Source: Promethearchaeota archaeon (GTDB lineage: Archaea > Asgardarchaeota > Lokiarchaeia > Sigyniarchaeales > SOKP01). Taken from it: a stretch of DNA of 44,642 bases. A program made the position numbers and the translations under genes. Where the stretch lies: positions 1 to 44,642 of the forward strand of contig SDNY01000013.1 of the NCBI GenBank assembly GCA_004524535.1, read 5' to 3'. Shown here piece by piece: positions 36,026 through 44,642 of the stretch. The notes under the pieces were generated by a model that made no database searches, was not told where the DNA came from, and was given only the letters and a program-made list of their open reading frames with translations. The number at the start of each line of letters is the position of its first letter. Within the stretch, counting starts at the first letter, position 1.

Positions 36026-37453
36026 TTATTTGGTTCTCTTAATATTCATTATTTTAGTCTTCTTTTTTAACATTAAAACCCCTTGAACGGCCTCTTCAAT
36101 GCTATGAAATACGGGTATATTTGAAAGCTCTAAAGATTCAATTATAGAACCATACTTAGGTATATAAGGTATGAAGCATATAACGGGTTTTTTTGACATT
36201 GTCACTGTATTAGCAATTCGTCGTCCTATCTGAAAGGTTATAGATGGAGTATAGGGGAGAATTAAAACAATAATACATTCAATCCTATCTATTTTAGAGA
36301 GATATTTAATTATATTCTCTAAATCTTCATCTTTCGCTGATCCTGTAAGATCAATTGGATTTTCAAATGTTGCTATTCCTCGAGCGACAGGATTTACCAA
36401 ATCCCTCATTTCAAGTTTTTCTTCTTGAGTGAAATCCACCGCAGTTAAGCTATAATTTTTTAACAAATCTGCACAAATAACTCCATGACCGCCCGATAGA
36501 GATAGTATAGCAACTTTACCCTCCATAACGAGATGAGGGTCGAAAGGCTTTTTCTTATGAGATAAAATGTCTAATAACTTTAAATCTGTCAATAATTCGA
36601 GTTCTGTAAGCGGTTGTATTATTAAATATTGCTCTAATGCTGCTTGAAGTATTTTTTCATTGCCCGAAAGACTAGCAGTATGAGATTGAGTTGCCTTTTT
36701 ACCTTTTTCAGTCATCCCTCCAAAATATACAATTACATCATCTTCAGATTCTTTAGCTAATTGGAGAAATTTTCTGCTCTTTGAGGGATTAAACGCCTCC
36801 AAATAAAATGCAATATTAGAAGTCTCTTTATCTTTAGTGCTAAAGTATTCTAAAAGCATAGTCTCATCCACTACTGCTCGATTTCCTATTGAAACTGCTG
36901 TGGAAACCCCAATATTAATTTGATTAAATTTATGAAAGAATTGATCTACTAAAACTCCACCTGATTGGCTAATCAATGCAACGGACCCCTTTGGAGGTCG
37001 TGTGATTCGCTCTGTAGGCATAAAAATTGTGTCTAACAATGGGGGTGAATATACACCTATACAATTGGGGCCTAGAACTGCGATATCATTCTCCATTGCT
37101 ATTTTTCTCAGCTTTTCTTGATGTTTTTTTCCTTCTCCTCCTATTTCAGCAAAACCACCGCTTATGATTATGCAACCTGGAATATTATATTCCGCACATT
37201 GTTCTACATATTCTAAAGTAGATTTTGCAGGTATTGCAAGTACCATAAGTTCCGGAACTTTTGGTAAATCCTCTAAACGGGTAAATAATTCTACTCCTTC
37301 AATTTCGCCCCCTTTCGGATGAATCCCAAATACTTCAACCTGCATCTCAAATACATTCTTTATAAAAATGATCCTTCCTGGACTTAAAGGATTGCTTTTA
37401 CTAATACCTACTACTACCATACTCTTTGGTTTAAAAAGTTTCTCTAAATCCAT
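36026..37453 (-). CDS. ADP-forming acyl-CoA synthetase, alpha subunit
   Basis: CoA-binding and ligase-CoA part of the archaeal ADP-forming acetyl/acyl-CoA synthetase, which turns acyl-CoA, ADP and phosphate into acid, CoA and ATP. N-terminal CoA-binding domain (about 1-130: SMVVVGISKSN, VLGPNCIG), succinyl-CoA-ligase-like domain with ISQSGG (about 161) and the phosphohistidine His258 in QSHTASLSG (His257 in the P. furiosus enzyme). Size (475 aa) matches a separate alpha subunit; the ATP-grasp beta subunit is not in the window. It is divergent from the second AOR across 251 nt, an arrangement suggesting a shared role in ATP yield from fermentation of aldehydes and acyl-CoAs. Confidence 0.9.
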   Translation of the reverse strand: MDLEKLFKPKSMVVVGISKSNPLSPGRIIFIKNVFEMQVEVFGIHPKGGEIEGVELFTRLEDLPKVPELMVLAIPAKSTLEYVEQCAEYNIPGCIIISGGFAEIGGEGKKHQEKLRKIAMENDIAVLGPNCIGVYSPPLLDTIFMPTERITRPPKGSVALISQSGGVLVDQFFHKFNQINIGVSTAVSIGNRAVVDETMLLEYFSTKDKETSNIAFYLEAFNPSKSRKFLQLAKESEDDVIVYFGGMTEKGKKATQSHTASLSGNEKILQAALEQYLIIQPLTELELLTDLKLLDILSHKKKPFDPHLVMEGKVAILSLSGGHGVICADLLKNYSLTAVDFTQEEKLEMRDLVNPVARGIATFENPIDLTGSAKDEDLENIIKYLSKIDRIECIIVLILPYTPSITFQIGRRIANTVTMSKKPVICFIPYIPKYGSIIESLELSNIPVFHSIEEAVQGVLMLKKKTKIMNIKRTK

Positions 37454-37704
37454 GGCTTTTCATTAATTTTCTATGATTATTTTTTATAATTTTCCTTCTC
37501 AATAGTTTTCAAAAACTTGTATATAATTCATTTATATGAATATTTAGATGTATCTTTTATATTATATTATTATTTTCAGATGGCTTTATTTTAATAATAT
37601 ATAAGAGAAATATTAAAATTCTAAAATCAATAAGTTAGGAAATATATAATCTTAACTTTTTTAAGTCTATTTTAATTGAATAAAAATTGGTTTGATGATT
37701 CAAA

Positions 37705-39546
37705 ATGATTAAAGGTTTTAGGGGGCAATTATTAAAAATAAATTTATCCACGCAAGAAATATCAACAGAGTCATTAAATGAAAATTATGCTAAAGATTTC
37801 TTAGGAGGTGCAGGTTATGCCTGTCGGTATTTATATGATTTTATCGATAAATCTACAGATCCACTATCTCCTGATAATATTATAATCTTTATGAATGGTC
37901 CATTAAATGGTACATTTGCTCCTAACACAGGTAGATGGGTGGTGTGTTCCAAATCACCATATACAGGAATTTGGGGTGAGTCAAACTGCGGCAGCTGGTT
38001 TGGTGCTGAAGTTAAGAAGGCAGGTTATGATGGTATTATTATATCTGGTGCTTCGGATCAACCAGTATATCTTGAAATTAAGAACAGTAGTGTAAAAATT
38101 AAAGATGCTAAGTTTTTATGGGGCAAAGGTACGTTTTATACTACAAAAAAGCTTAAAGAGGTTTTTGGTGATGAAAGAGCTATCGTAGCTTGTATCGGTC
38201 AAGCCGGTGAAAACCTTGTAAAATTCGCAAACATTGTATCAGAACAGAGAGCTGCTGGTAGAACAGGCATGGGTGCTATTTTAGGTTCAAAAAAGCTAAA
38301 AGCAATAATTGTAAAAGGAAACAATATTAAATTGGATGTAGCCAATCCCGATAAATTGAAAGAGGTAATAGCTAAAACTAGAGATGATGTTAAATCTTCA
38401 ATGATGACGAAAATCTTAAAGGAATTTGGAACTTCTGGTGGTGTCAACCTATATAACACAACTGGAGAATTACCCATAAAATATTTCACAAAATCAAATT
38501 GGGCTTATTGCGATAATATTTCGGGAGTGACGATGGCAGAAAAAATTTTAGTTAAAAATAGATTTTGTCATTCTTGCGTAATTGGTTGCGGGAGGAGAGT
38601 TATTATTAAAGAAGGTAAGTACAAAACTGATGAAATTGAGGGTCCTGAGTATGAAACCCTCGTGAGTTATGGAAGCCTATATTTAAATGATAATTTAGAA
38701 GCTATCGTTGATATTAATACAAAATGTTATGAGTATGGAATTGATACTATTAGTTCTGGAGCTATAATCTCACTTATAACTTATCATTATAATCAAGGTA
38801 ATATTAAGTTAGAAGCCCTTGATGGATTAACACCAGAATGGGGTAATAATAAAGTAGCTGAAAGATTTTTTGAAAAAATAGTTAAACGTGAAGGAATAGG
38901 AGATCTTTTGGCTGAAGGATCCAATGCGGTTGGTAAAAAATTTAATATCCCTCAAGATGAGATTGCTACAGTTAATGGTTTAGAAATAACTTATCATGAT
39001 CTACGTTCAAATTATGGGATGGCGATAGCATATGGGATGGGTTTAAAAGGGCCTTCACATAATTTACTTGATGCTTATTTTGTATTAACAGGCATTCCAT
39101 TAGAAGAAATTGGTATAAAAATGATAGATAAATATTCTGATAGTAGGGATATGGCTGAATTTTGCTCGTTGCTTATGGATTACCGAGCATTATATAGTTC
39201 AATGATAATGTGTTCTTTTTGTAATCCTCTACCTTCTCAAATTGCATCTATAATTGAACATACTACTGGATTAAAATTTGGACTTGAAGAGATTAAATTG
39301 TATGGAGAGAGAATAGCAACAATTAAACGATTATTTAACATTAAAATGGGATTAACTCAAAAAGATGACAATTTACCACAGATTTTGTTAAGACCTTTTT
39401 CAGATGGCGGTTCAGCGGGTAAATCTCCAGATTTTGAAAAATTAAAGAAGCATTTTTACGAATATAGAGACTGGGATTTAAAAACCGGGATCCCGAGTGA
39501 TTCTAAACTTAATACATTATCATTAAATACTCTAAGATATAATTAA
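37705..39546 (+). CDS. aor: Aldehyde:ferredoxin oxidoreductase, second copy
   Basis: Tungstopterin enzyme oxidising aldehydes with ferredoxin, 613 aa. AOR N-domain landmarks: FLGGAGYACRYL, TGRWVVCSKSP, RTGMGAILGSKK. The cluster cysteines Cys288, Cys291 and Cys295 (CHSCVIGC) have exactly the numbering of the P. furiosus enzyme, and Cys503 or Cys506 in MCSFCNP gives the fourth. It differs clearly from the copy at 13.6-15.4 kb, so it is an old paralogue and probably has another aldehyde. The amidase follows after 30 nt on the same strand, so the two may form an operon. The gap upstream contains a 16-bp inverted repeat (ATTCAT-TTAT-ATGAAT, 37526-37541). Confidence 0.93.
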   Translation: MIKGFRGQLLKINLSTQEISTESLNENYAKDFLGGAGYACRYLYDFIDKSTDPLSPDNIIIFMNGPLNGTFAPNTGRWVVCSKSPYTGIWGESNCGSWFGAEVKKAGYDGIIISGASDQPVYLEIKNSSVKIKDAKFLWGKGTFYTTKKLKEVFGDERAIVACIGQAGENLVKFANIVSEQRAAGRTGMGAILGSKKLKAIIVKGNNIKLDVANPDKLKEVIAKTRDDVKSSMMTKILKEFGTSGGVNLYNTTGELPIKYFTKSNWAYCDNISGVTMAEKILVKNRFCHSCVIGCGRRVIIKEGKYKTDEIEGPEYETLVSYGSLYLNDNLEAIVDINTKCYEYGIDTISSGAIISLITYHYNQGNIKLEALDGLTPEWGNNKVAERFFEKIVKREGIGDLLAEGSNAVGKKFNIPQDEIATVNGLEITYHDLRSNYGMAIAYGMGLKGPSHNLLDAYFVLTGIPLEEIGIKMIDKYSDSRDMAEFCSLLMDYRALYSSMIMCSFCNPLPSQIASIIEHTTGLKFGLEEIKLYGERIATIKRLFNIKMGLTQKDDNLPQILLRPFSDGGSAGKSPDFEKLKKHFYEYRDWDLKTGIPSDSKLNTLSLNTLRYN

Positions 39547-39576
39547 AATTAGTTAATATTAAAAATAAATAAAAAG

Positions 39577-41067
39577 GTGAAAAAAACGAATAAGGATGAT
39601 ATTTGCTTTATGTCTGCATGTGATATGGCAGAAAAGATAAAAACGCAAGAACTATCTTCACAAGAAATAACCGAAGTTATAATCGAAAGGATTGAGAAAA
39701 TAAATCCAATAATTAACGCCTATTGTACTCCTACGTTCGATCTCGCAAGAGAAACGGCTAAAAAAGCAGATGATGCTGTGAAAAAGGGAGAAAAACTGGG
39801 TTTAGTGCACGGAGTCCCTACTTCTATAAAAGATGAAGTAGAAACTAAGGGGATAAGAAGTACTTTTGGATGTGTAATATTTGAGAATTACATCCCAGAA
39901 GAGGATGATGTAGCAGTTGCCAGGTTAAAAGATGCAGGTATGGTTATGTTAGGAAAAACTAATCTTCCACCATTTGGATATGCTCCTATAACATATAATT
40001 TGATATTTGGTTCAACTAAAAATCCTTGGAATTTAGAGCGAACGCCTGGTGGTTCGAGTGGTGGTGCGGCTGCCGCAGTTGCTTCAGGATTAGGATCTCT
40101 AGCTTTAGGTGGAGATGGAGGAGGATCTATTAGGATTCCAAGTAGTTTTTGTGGTACATACGGGATAAAACCCACTTTTGGTCGAGTTCCTCATCTATTT
40201 GCAAAATTAGGGGGAACAGCAGCTACTATTAGCCAGAGTGGTCCTATTGTAAATTATGTAAAAGATGCAGCATTAATGTTAGATGTGATAGTTGGCCCGC
40301 ATTATTCTGATAAATTTTCTGTTCCAAAACCTAACTATAGCTTTCTTGAAAAGCTTAAGGAAAAACCGAAAAAACTCAAAATTGGATATTCTTTTGATTT
40401 GGGGAACCTAATGGTAATAGATACTGAAGTAAGAAAATCTGTTCAAGAAGGTATTGATAAACTAAATGGATTTGATTGGGATATTGAAGAAAGTAACCTT
40501 ATTAATCTTAAAAACTCTAAGAAAACGATGTTAGGAGTAAAGCGACCAAGAATTCGTGAACCATTTCTAGTCTTAGGGACTATTTGGGCAACGAGTTTTG
40601 CTCATGTATTAGAGGTAACCAAACTTTATAAGAAATGGAAGGATAAAATGGACCCCACCTTGGTTAAAATGGTTGAGTTGGGACAACGATTCTCTGCTAA
40701 GGATATTAAAGTTGCCGAAATTCAAATTGAAATGATTAATGAGAATATCGCAGAACATTTCAAGAAATATGATATATTAATTACTCCAACTACGACAATT
40801 ACCGCAGTTAATGTTACAAATACATTATTTGATTTAATTGAAGTAGAAGGCCAAAAAGTTAGTACTAATGATTGGGTAGCTTTTACTTATCCTTTCAATT
40901 TGAGCGGTCATCCTGCCGCATCTATTCCATGCGGGTGGAATAACGATGGATTACCGATGGGAATGCAAATCGTTGGAAAGAGGTTTGATGAAGTTTCGGT
41001 CCTTCAAGTCTCAAAAGCCTTTGAAGAAGTTGCCCCGTGGCAAGATAAAAAACCTAATTTTAACTAA
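39577..41067 (+). CDS. Amidase (amidase signature family)
   Basis: Hydrolyses an amide bond using a Ser-cisSer-Lys triad. Lys85 (GVPTSIKDEV), the glycine-serine loop GGSSGGAAAAVASG with Ser160/161, and Ser184 in GGGSIRIP are all present. The C-terminus has the family ending NLSGHPAASIPCGWNNDGLPMGMQIVG. The length of 496 aa fits general amidases or GatA-like proteins; no GatB or GatC is nearby, so a role in tRNA amidation is not supported. The GTG start at 39577 is 11 codons before the first ATG, and the extra residues (CFMSACDMAEKI) align with usual family N-termini, so GTG is kept. It sits 30 nt after the second AOR. Confidence 0.9.
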   Translation: MKKTNKDDICFMSACDMAEKIKTQELSSQEITEVIIERIEKINPIINAYCTPTFDLARETAKKADDAVKKGEKLGLVHGVPTSIKDEVETKGIRSTFGCVIFENYIPEEDDVAVARLKDAGMVMLGKTNLPPFGYAPITYNLIFGSTKNPWNLERTPGGSSGGAAAAVASGLGSLALGGDGGGSIRIPSSFCGTYGIKPTFGRVPHLFAKLGGTAATISQSGPIVNYVKDAALMLDVIVGPHYSDKFSVPKPNYSFLEKLKEKPKKLKIGYSFDLGNLMVIDTEVRKSVQEGIDKLNGFDWDIEESNLINLKNSKKTMLGVKRPRIREPFLVLGTIWATSFAHVLEVTKLYKKWKDKMDPTLVKMVELGQRFSAKDIKVAEIQIEMINENIAEHFKKYDILITPTTTITAVNVTNTLFDLIEVEGQKVSTNDWVAFTYPFNLSGHPAASIPCGWNNDGLPMGMQIVGKRFDEVSVLQVSKAFEEVAPWQDKKPNFN

Positions 41068-41088
41068 TAGTTCTTTTTATAATCTATT

Positions 41089-42153
41089 TTATTTTTTTAA
41101 TTTATTTCTTAATTTTTCCGAGATTAGATCTCCCATTTCTTTAGTTGAGAGAGTTTTTAAATTAGGATTTTCAATGTCAATTGTTCGCCCCTCTTTAAGA
41201 CCTTCTTCAACGGCATTCTCGATTTCGTTTCCTATTTTGGATTGGAATGATTCCTCCATCATTAATTTTACGCTTAGAATCGTGCCAATTGGATTTGCGA
41301 TATTTTTTCCAGCGATATCGGGAGCTGAACCATGTATTGGTTCGTACATAGAAACTTTATTTGGATGAATATTCCCACTTGAAGCCATACCTAAGCTTCC
41401 AATCAGAAATGCGGCCTCATCACTAATTATGTCTCCAAACATATTTCCAGTGACGACGGTTTGGTAGGCATATGGTGTTCGGATGAGCCATTGACAAAAA
41501 GCATCAATATAGATATCCTCGATCTTTATATTGGGATATTTTGAACCAATATCATGAAATATTTTACGCCATAGCTGGCTGGGTTTTAAAATATTAGCCT
41601 TATCAACAGATGTCACTTTTTTATGACCCTTCCTTTTAGCAAATTCAAAAGCGAATTTGATAATCCGTTCACATCCTTCACGGGTATAATGCATTATGTT
41701 CTGTGCTTCATTTTCCTTTAAATACCCGATATTTTTATATAAACCCTCTGTATTTTCCCTGACAAAATAAATATCAATTCCATCACCAATAAACTCATCC
41801 CTTAAAGGACATCGATCCCTTAATGGTTCATAAAGTTTTATTGGTCTTAAATTCACATATAAATCTAATCCCTGTCTAATGTTCAAAATTGCAATTTCGG
41901 CTACTCCTTGAGGCAATCCAGGAATTCCAATTGCCCCAAATAACAATGCATCCGAATTTTTAATTGTTTCAAATGATTTTTCAGGTAAACTTTCACCATG
42001 TTTTTTCCATACTGCACCACCCGCAGGAGCTTCTTTGAATTCAAACTCAAAATCAGTATATTCATCAATAATCTTTAGAATCTTTATACCCTCTGGAATA
42101 ACTTCTTTACCTACACCGTCTCCTTCTGTAAATGCGATTATTTTTTTCATCAA
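41089..42153 (-). CDS. Isopropylmalate/isocitrate-family beta-decarboxylating dehydrogenase
   Basis: NAD(P)-dependent, metal-dependent oxidative decarboxylase of a 2-hydroxyacid. EGDGVGKEVIPEG at the N-terminus, the substrate-contact segment NLRPI and VRENTEGLY, the metal site NMFGDIISDEAA (about residue 226) and YEPIHGSAPDIAGK (about 270) place it in the family. Length 354 aa. RENTEGLY is seen in isocitrate, homoisocitrate, tartrate and some archaeal isopropylmalate enzymes, whereas classical LeuB has RELTGG; hence the exact substrate is not assigned. The surrounding genes (amidase convergent, GH57 70 nt upstream on the same strand) do not decide the pathway. Confidence 0.88.
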   Translation of the reverse strand: MMKKIIAFTEGDGVGKEVIPEGIKILKIIDEYTDFEFEFKEAPAGGAVWKKHGESLPEKSFETIKNSDALLFGAIGIPGLPQGVAEIAILNIRQGLDLYVNLRPIKLYEPLRDRCPLRDEFIGDGIDIYFVRENTEGLYKNIGYLKENEAQNIMHYTREGCERIIKFAFEFAKRKGHKKVTSVDKANILKPSQLWRKIFHDIGSKYPNIKIEDIYIDAFCQWLIRTPYAYQTVVTGNMFGDIISDEAAFLIGSLGMASSGNIHPNKVSMYEPIHGSAPDIAGKNIANPIGTILSVKLMMEESFQSKIGNEIENAVEEGLKEGRTIDIENPNLKTLSTKEMGDLISEKLRNKLKK

Positions 42154-42222
42154 AAATAATTCTCAATTTATAATTTTAATATCCTATTATAAAAATCCAT
42201 ATTTAATAATCTTTTTAGGAAA

Positions 42223-43815
42223 TTAACCAATTTTTCTAAAATAATCAATATTAATATCTTCAAAACAACTATCTATGGATTCTATTTCTTCAAGTTCTTG
42301 TAATGAAATATGATTTTTCTCATTGAAATTTTTTGCAGCCCATATAAGTTTATTGAATCGTTGATGATGGTGATGAAACCTTTGATTTGCATATTCTTTT
42401 GCTTGTTTCGTATAGATAAGAAATGGCCAATCACTTCCCTCCATTAATATTAATTCCCGAGCGATCTGTTTAAGAATTCTATCTTCCCAATTTTGGGGAT
42501 TTGGATTCGTTTCTAATATCATTTCGAGTTCTTTAATTGAAGCATTAATATAAGGCCAAATCCATCCATGTTCAGGATTTTTCCATACTTGAAAATGACC
42601 TCCTTCACCCCAACTGCTCTCTCCCATTCGAATAACTGAAAATTGATCTTTATATTTTGAAATATATTCAGAAATGGTTATTATTTCCAATTTTTCATCG
42701 TAATAAATCAATTCAAATATTTTTTTTAACCATTGAATTCCCTCCATCCACCAATGACCATATAATTCAAAATCATAAGGTGATAACACTATCCCCTCAA
42801 TATTGAATATGTTTTTAAAATTCTCTAATTCACTGTTTATAGATGATATAAAGTGATTTGCATGAACCTCAATCTGCTGTTGTGCTTCCTTTGTATTATA
42901 GAGCTCTTTTTTTTCGTTTTCTATGTTTTTATCTGTAATTCTCCAATAATGTAATCCGGATTCATGATCCTTTTTATGAAATTCGCGATACCATCCATCA
43001 CCAGGGTATCCTATTTCTGCGTCCCATACTTGTCTACTGGTATTTATATTTCGGCCAAAAACACAAACACCCGTTTCTAAAACATATCCAAAATTCGTAT
43101 TTAAGCCAATTTTATTTTTTTTTTCTAATAATTCAGCATCTAAGATACCGTGAGAATCAACAAAAAAATATTGAATACCAGAATTATTTAACCAATAATC
43201 AATGCTTTCTCTTATCTTTCCATCTTTATACTTTTGAGGTCTGTAAGCACATTCGGGAAGCCAGATACCTTTCGGGTCTCGGTTGAAATATTTCTTATAT
43301 GTATCAACGGCTAGTTGGATTTGAGAAAATATTCCGGAATCGCTCTCCATTAAGGGTAAAAAGCCGTGCGTCGCTCCACAAGTAATTAATTCAATCATAC
43401 CCTCCTCTTGGAGCCATTTAAATGAGCCCAGAATATCCCCGTAATAATTATGGTAATAGGTATCTAACACTTTTTCAAAATTACTTAAATGATACTCAGC
43501 AATTTTTTTCCTTTCTGGGTGGTTCTCAAATCTAATAATATCATTTCTAGCTCTGAATATTATACTCTCCATGTATTCTGAAAATCGTTGTTTCATATAC
43601 TCATCAGAAAGCATTTCAGCTAAAATTGGAGTTATGTTTATAGTTAATGCTGTTTTAATACCTTTTTCTTTTAACTCTCTTAATATGTTTAATGTAGGAA
43701 TGTATGTTTCTAACATAGCTTCAAAAAGCCATTCCTCCCCAGCAGGCCACGTACCCGATTTCTTACACCATGGTATGTGCCCGTGTAAAACAAAACCAAG
43801 ATATCCTAAAATCAT
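42223..43815 (-). CDS. GH57 1,4-alpha-glucan branching enzyme
   Basis: Glycosyltransferase-type GH57 protein that makes alpha-1,6 branches in glycogen-like polymers. GYLGFVLHGHIPW opens the (beta/alpha)7 barrel; the nucleophile is Glu188 in WLPECAYRP (Glu183 in the Thermococcus kodakarensis enzyme) and the acid/base Asp348 in SPYDFELYGHWW (Asp354). GDGWYREF near residue 273 is typical of the branching subgroup, which separates it from amylases of the same family. At 530 aa it covers the catalytic part and helical domain, without the C-terminal helix-hairpin-helix extension of the Thermococcus protein. Cytoplasmic. No other glycogen gene is in the window. Confidence 0.9.
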   Translation of the reverse strand: MILGYLGFVLHGHIPWCKKSGTWPAGEEWLFEAMLETYIPTLNILRELKEKGIKTALTINITPILAEMLSDEYMKQRFSEYMESIIFRARNDIIRFENHPERKKIAEYHLSNFEKVLDTYYHNYYGDILGSFKWLQEEGMIELITCGATHGFLPLMESDSGIFSQIQLAVDTYKKYFNRDPKGIWLPECAYRPQKYKDGKIRESIDYWLNNSGIQYFFVDSHGILDAELLEKKNKIGLNTNFGYVLETGVCVFGRNINTSRQVWDAEIGYPGDGWYREFHKKDHESGLHYWRITDKNIENEKKELYNTKEAQQQIEVHANHFISSINSELENFKNIFNIEGIVLSPYDFELYGHWWMEGIQWLKKIFELIYYDEKLEIITISEYISKYKDQFSVIRMGESSWGEGGHFQVWKNPEHGWIWPYINASIKELEMILETNPNPQNWEDRILKQIARELILMEGSDWPFLIYTKQAKEYANQRFHHHHQRFNKLIWAAKNFNEKNHISLQELEEIESIDSCFEDINIDYFRKIG

Positions 43816-44266
43816 AATTATTATAATACTTAGTTTCTATAATCATTATTTTACATTAACTTAATAGTTCTTAGAATTTTAATATCTCTGTTAACGATCT
43901 CTGGATTTTTCAGATCGCATTTTTTAGTAGCAATAATTTCTCTGAATATCAATTATAATTCTTAAATTAAATATTAGTTTTAAATAAATAGGAATCAAAT
44001 TATAATTTATTTATTCTCTCCCCTTATAATATCCAAAATAAAAATAGATCTCAGAGCTAACAGCTCGGTTTAATCTCGTGGCTTTTCTTCTAAGACTTCT
44101 AATTTTCATTTTTCTGTCGATCGGATAAAATATATTAACCCAAACATAATAAATCGAAAAATTTACACAATCTTTAAATATTTGAAATAAGTATTATTAA
44201 ATAATAAAGTTCATGTTAAAAAATGTGGACTTTGTAACAAAAAATTAATAAATATAATGTGGAGGA
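43816..44266. other. 450-bp intergenic gap with a locally GC-richer patch
   Basis: No coding frame of interest. The first part (43895-43917) has a 6-bp inverted repeat CGATCT / AGATCG. Around 44040-44110 the sequence is visibly richer in G and C than the surrounding non-coding DNA and holds a GAGCT-AAC-AGCTC hairpin (44054-44066). A tRNA fold was tried and did not fit. The final 95 bp carry the histone promoter and ribosome binding site. A small structured RNA is possible but unproved. Confidence 0.4.
44172..44182 (+). promoter_or_regulatory. TATA-like box for the histone gene
   Basis: CTTTAAATATT about 90 nt upstream of the histone start. Transcription would begin near 44205, leaving a leader of about 60-70 nt that ends with a GGAGG ribosome binding site at 44261-44265. 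Confidence 0.4.
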
Positions 44267-44275
44267 ATGAAAAAA

Positions 44276-44488
44276 ATGGCTAAAAAAGTTTTTGCTTGGA
44301 GTCCAGTCCGAAAACTAATGAAGGATAACGGCGCTGAAATGGTTGCTCGAGATGCTGTAGATGCATTAATTGATTATTTAGAAAAAACAGCTAAAGGTGT
44401 CACAAACAAAGCTTTAGAAATGACTCGACACGCGGGTCGGAAGAAATTGACCCTCGAGGACATGGACTTGGCAATGAAATTAATGTAA
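44276..44488 (+). CDS. Archaeal histone
   Basis: Histone-fold protein that dimerises and wraps DNA. The three-helix fold covers the chain: PVRKLMKDNGAEMVARDAVDALIDYLEKTAKGV and then RHAGRKKLTLEDMDLAM, where RHAGRKKLT is the conserved DNA-contact loop before the last helix. No extended tail is present. The track starts at ATG 44267, but GGAGG at 44261-44265 is only 1 nt before that codon and 10 nt before ATG 44276; the second gives MAKKVFAWSPVRKLM, close to usual archaeal histone N-termini, so I take it (70 aa). It stands alone with its own promoter-like and terminator-like elements. Confidence 0.95.
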   Translation: MAKKVFAWSPVRKLMKDNGAEMVARDAVDALIDYLEKTAKGVTNKALEMTRHAGRKKLTLEDMDLAMKLM

Positions 44489-44497
44489 AAAACTCTT

Positions 44498-44534
44498 TAA
44501 ATAAATTAAAAAATTATTTATTCTCTTTTTTTTT
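44498..44534 (+). terminator. Hairpin plus T-run after the histone gene
   Basis: TAAATAA and TTATTTA form a 7-bp stem with a 9-nt loop, followed by TTCTC and nine T residues, beginning 10 nt after the histone stop. The T-run alone fits an archaeal terminator. Confidence 0.5.
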
Positions 44535-44642
44535 ATTAATTTATGTGAAATTTAACGATTTAAGCATAAAGACTGTTACATGTATTCAAGTTATTCTCGC
44601 AGTAATCATCTCAGTCATATTTACTTTTGTAGTTCCACTCGA

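Noticed and set aside
39577-41067. Amidase as GatA of the tRNA amidotransferase
   Set aside because: No GatB/GatC neighbours and the sequence is only general amidase-like; kept as an amidase of unknown substrate.
40946-41368. 140-aa rightward ORF across the amidase end and the opposite dehydrogenase
   Set aside because: It overlaps two well-supported genes in other frames and has no recognisable protein features.
41089-42153. Naming the dehydrogenase leuB
   Set aside because: The segment VRENTEGLY is shared by several family members and differs from classical LeuB; no leucine pathway genes are adjacent.
44040-44130. Possible tRNA with a GGTTTAATC T-loop-like stretch
   Set aside because: Neither strand gives a paired T-stem, D-arm of normal loop size or acceptor stem; left as unexplained patch.
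1-44642. CRISPR array, transposase or integrase
   Set aside because: No regularly spaced repeats and no transposase, recombinase or phage-like protein was found among the frames.

Overview
The window is about 44.6 kb of AT-rich DNA (roughly 30% GC by eye) and reads as a piece of an archaeal chromosome, most likely an Asgard archaeon of the Lokiarchaeota type. The evidence is an archaeal histone, two tungsten-type aldehyde:ferredoxin oxidoreductases (AOR), an ADP-forming acyl-CoA synthetase alpha subunit, archaeal ThiN, a GH57 branching enzyme, TATA-like boxes 23-31 nt upstream of starts (leaderless layout), and eukaryote-like signalling proteins (a roadblock-like/Ras-like GTPase fusion, a RING-H2 protein, a dual-specificity phosphatase). 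The lineage call is inference from gene content. No rRNA, tRNA, CRISPR or transposase was recognised.

Region 1 (0.4-7.9 kb) holds a cold-shock protein with a duplicated start, a small unknown protein, a CocE/NonD-type hydrolase, a GH3 glycosidase, a nitronate-monooxygenase-like flavoprotein and a short old-yellow-enzyme (OYE) protein that keeps Fe-S cysteines. Region 2 (7.9-18.3 kb) is the metabolic core: L-fucose isomerase, FAD/Fe-S lactate-type dehydrogenase, LarA-type racemase, L-fuculose-phosphate aldolase, AOR, rhamnulokinase and L-rhamnose isomerase. These assemble into a coherent proposed route: L-fucose or L-rhamnose -> ketose -> ketose-1-phosphate -> DHAP + L-lactaldehyde; AOR oxidises L-lactaldehyde to L-lactate with ferredoxin; LarA converts L- to D-lactate; the FAD/Fe-S enzyme oxidises D-lactate to pyruvate. 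Catalytic residues of five of these enzymes line up with their characterised homologues almost number for number.

Region 3 (18.4-23.0 kb) has two tandem zinc-ribbon membrane paralogues, a geranylgeranyl-reductase-like flavoprotein and a GPH/MelB-type sugar symporter that could import the deoxysugars. Region 4 (23.1-36.0 kb) mixes information-processing-like and eukaryote-like proteins: a very long repeat/TPR protein, an unknown 383-aa protein, a dual-specificity phosphatase, a membrane-anchored subtilase, a Nudix hydrolase, a thiamine block (ThiC, ThiD and a stand-alone ThiN facing ThiD), a RING-H2/TPR protein and a roadblock-like-GTPase fusion with a third unrecognised domain.

Region 5 (36.0-44.6 kb) has an ADP-forming acyl-CoA synthetase alpha subunit divergent from a second AOR, an amidase, a beta-decarboxylating dehydrogenase of the isopropylmalate/isocitrate family, a GH57 branching enzyme, a 450-bp gap and a histone with a hairpin-plus-T-run terminator. 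AOR and ADP-forming synthetase together suggest ferredoxin-linked fermentative metabolism. No transcription regulator for the sugar cluster is visible in the window.
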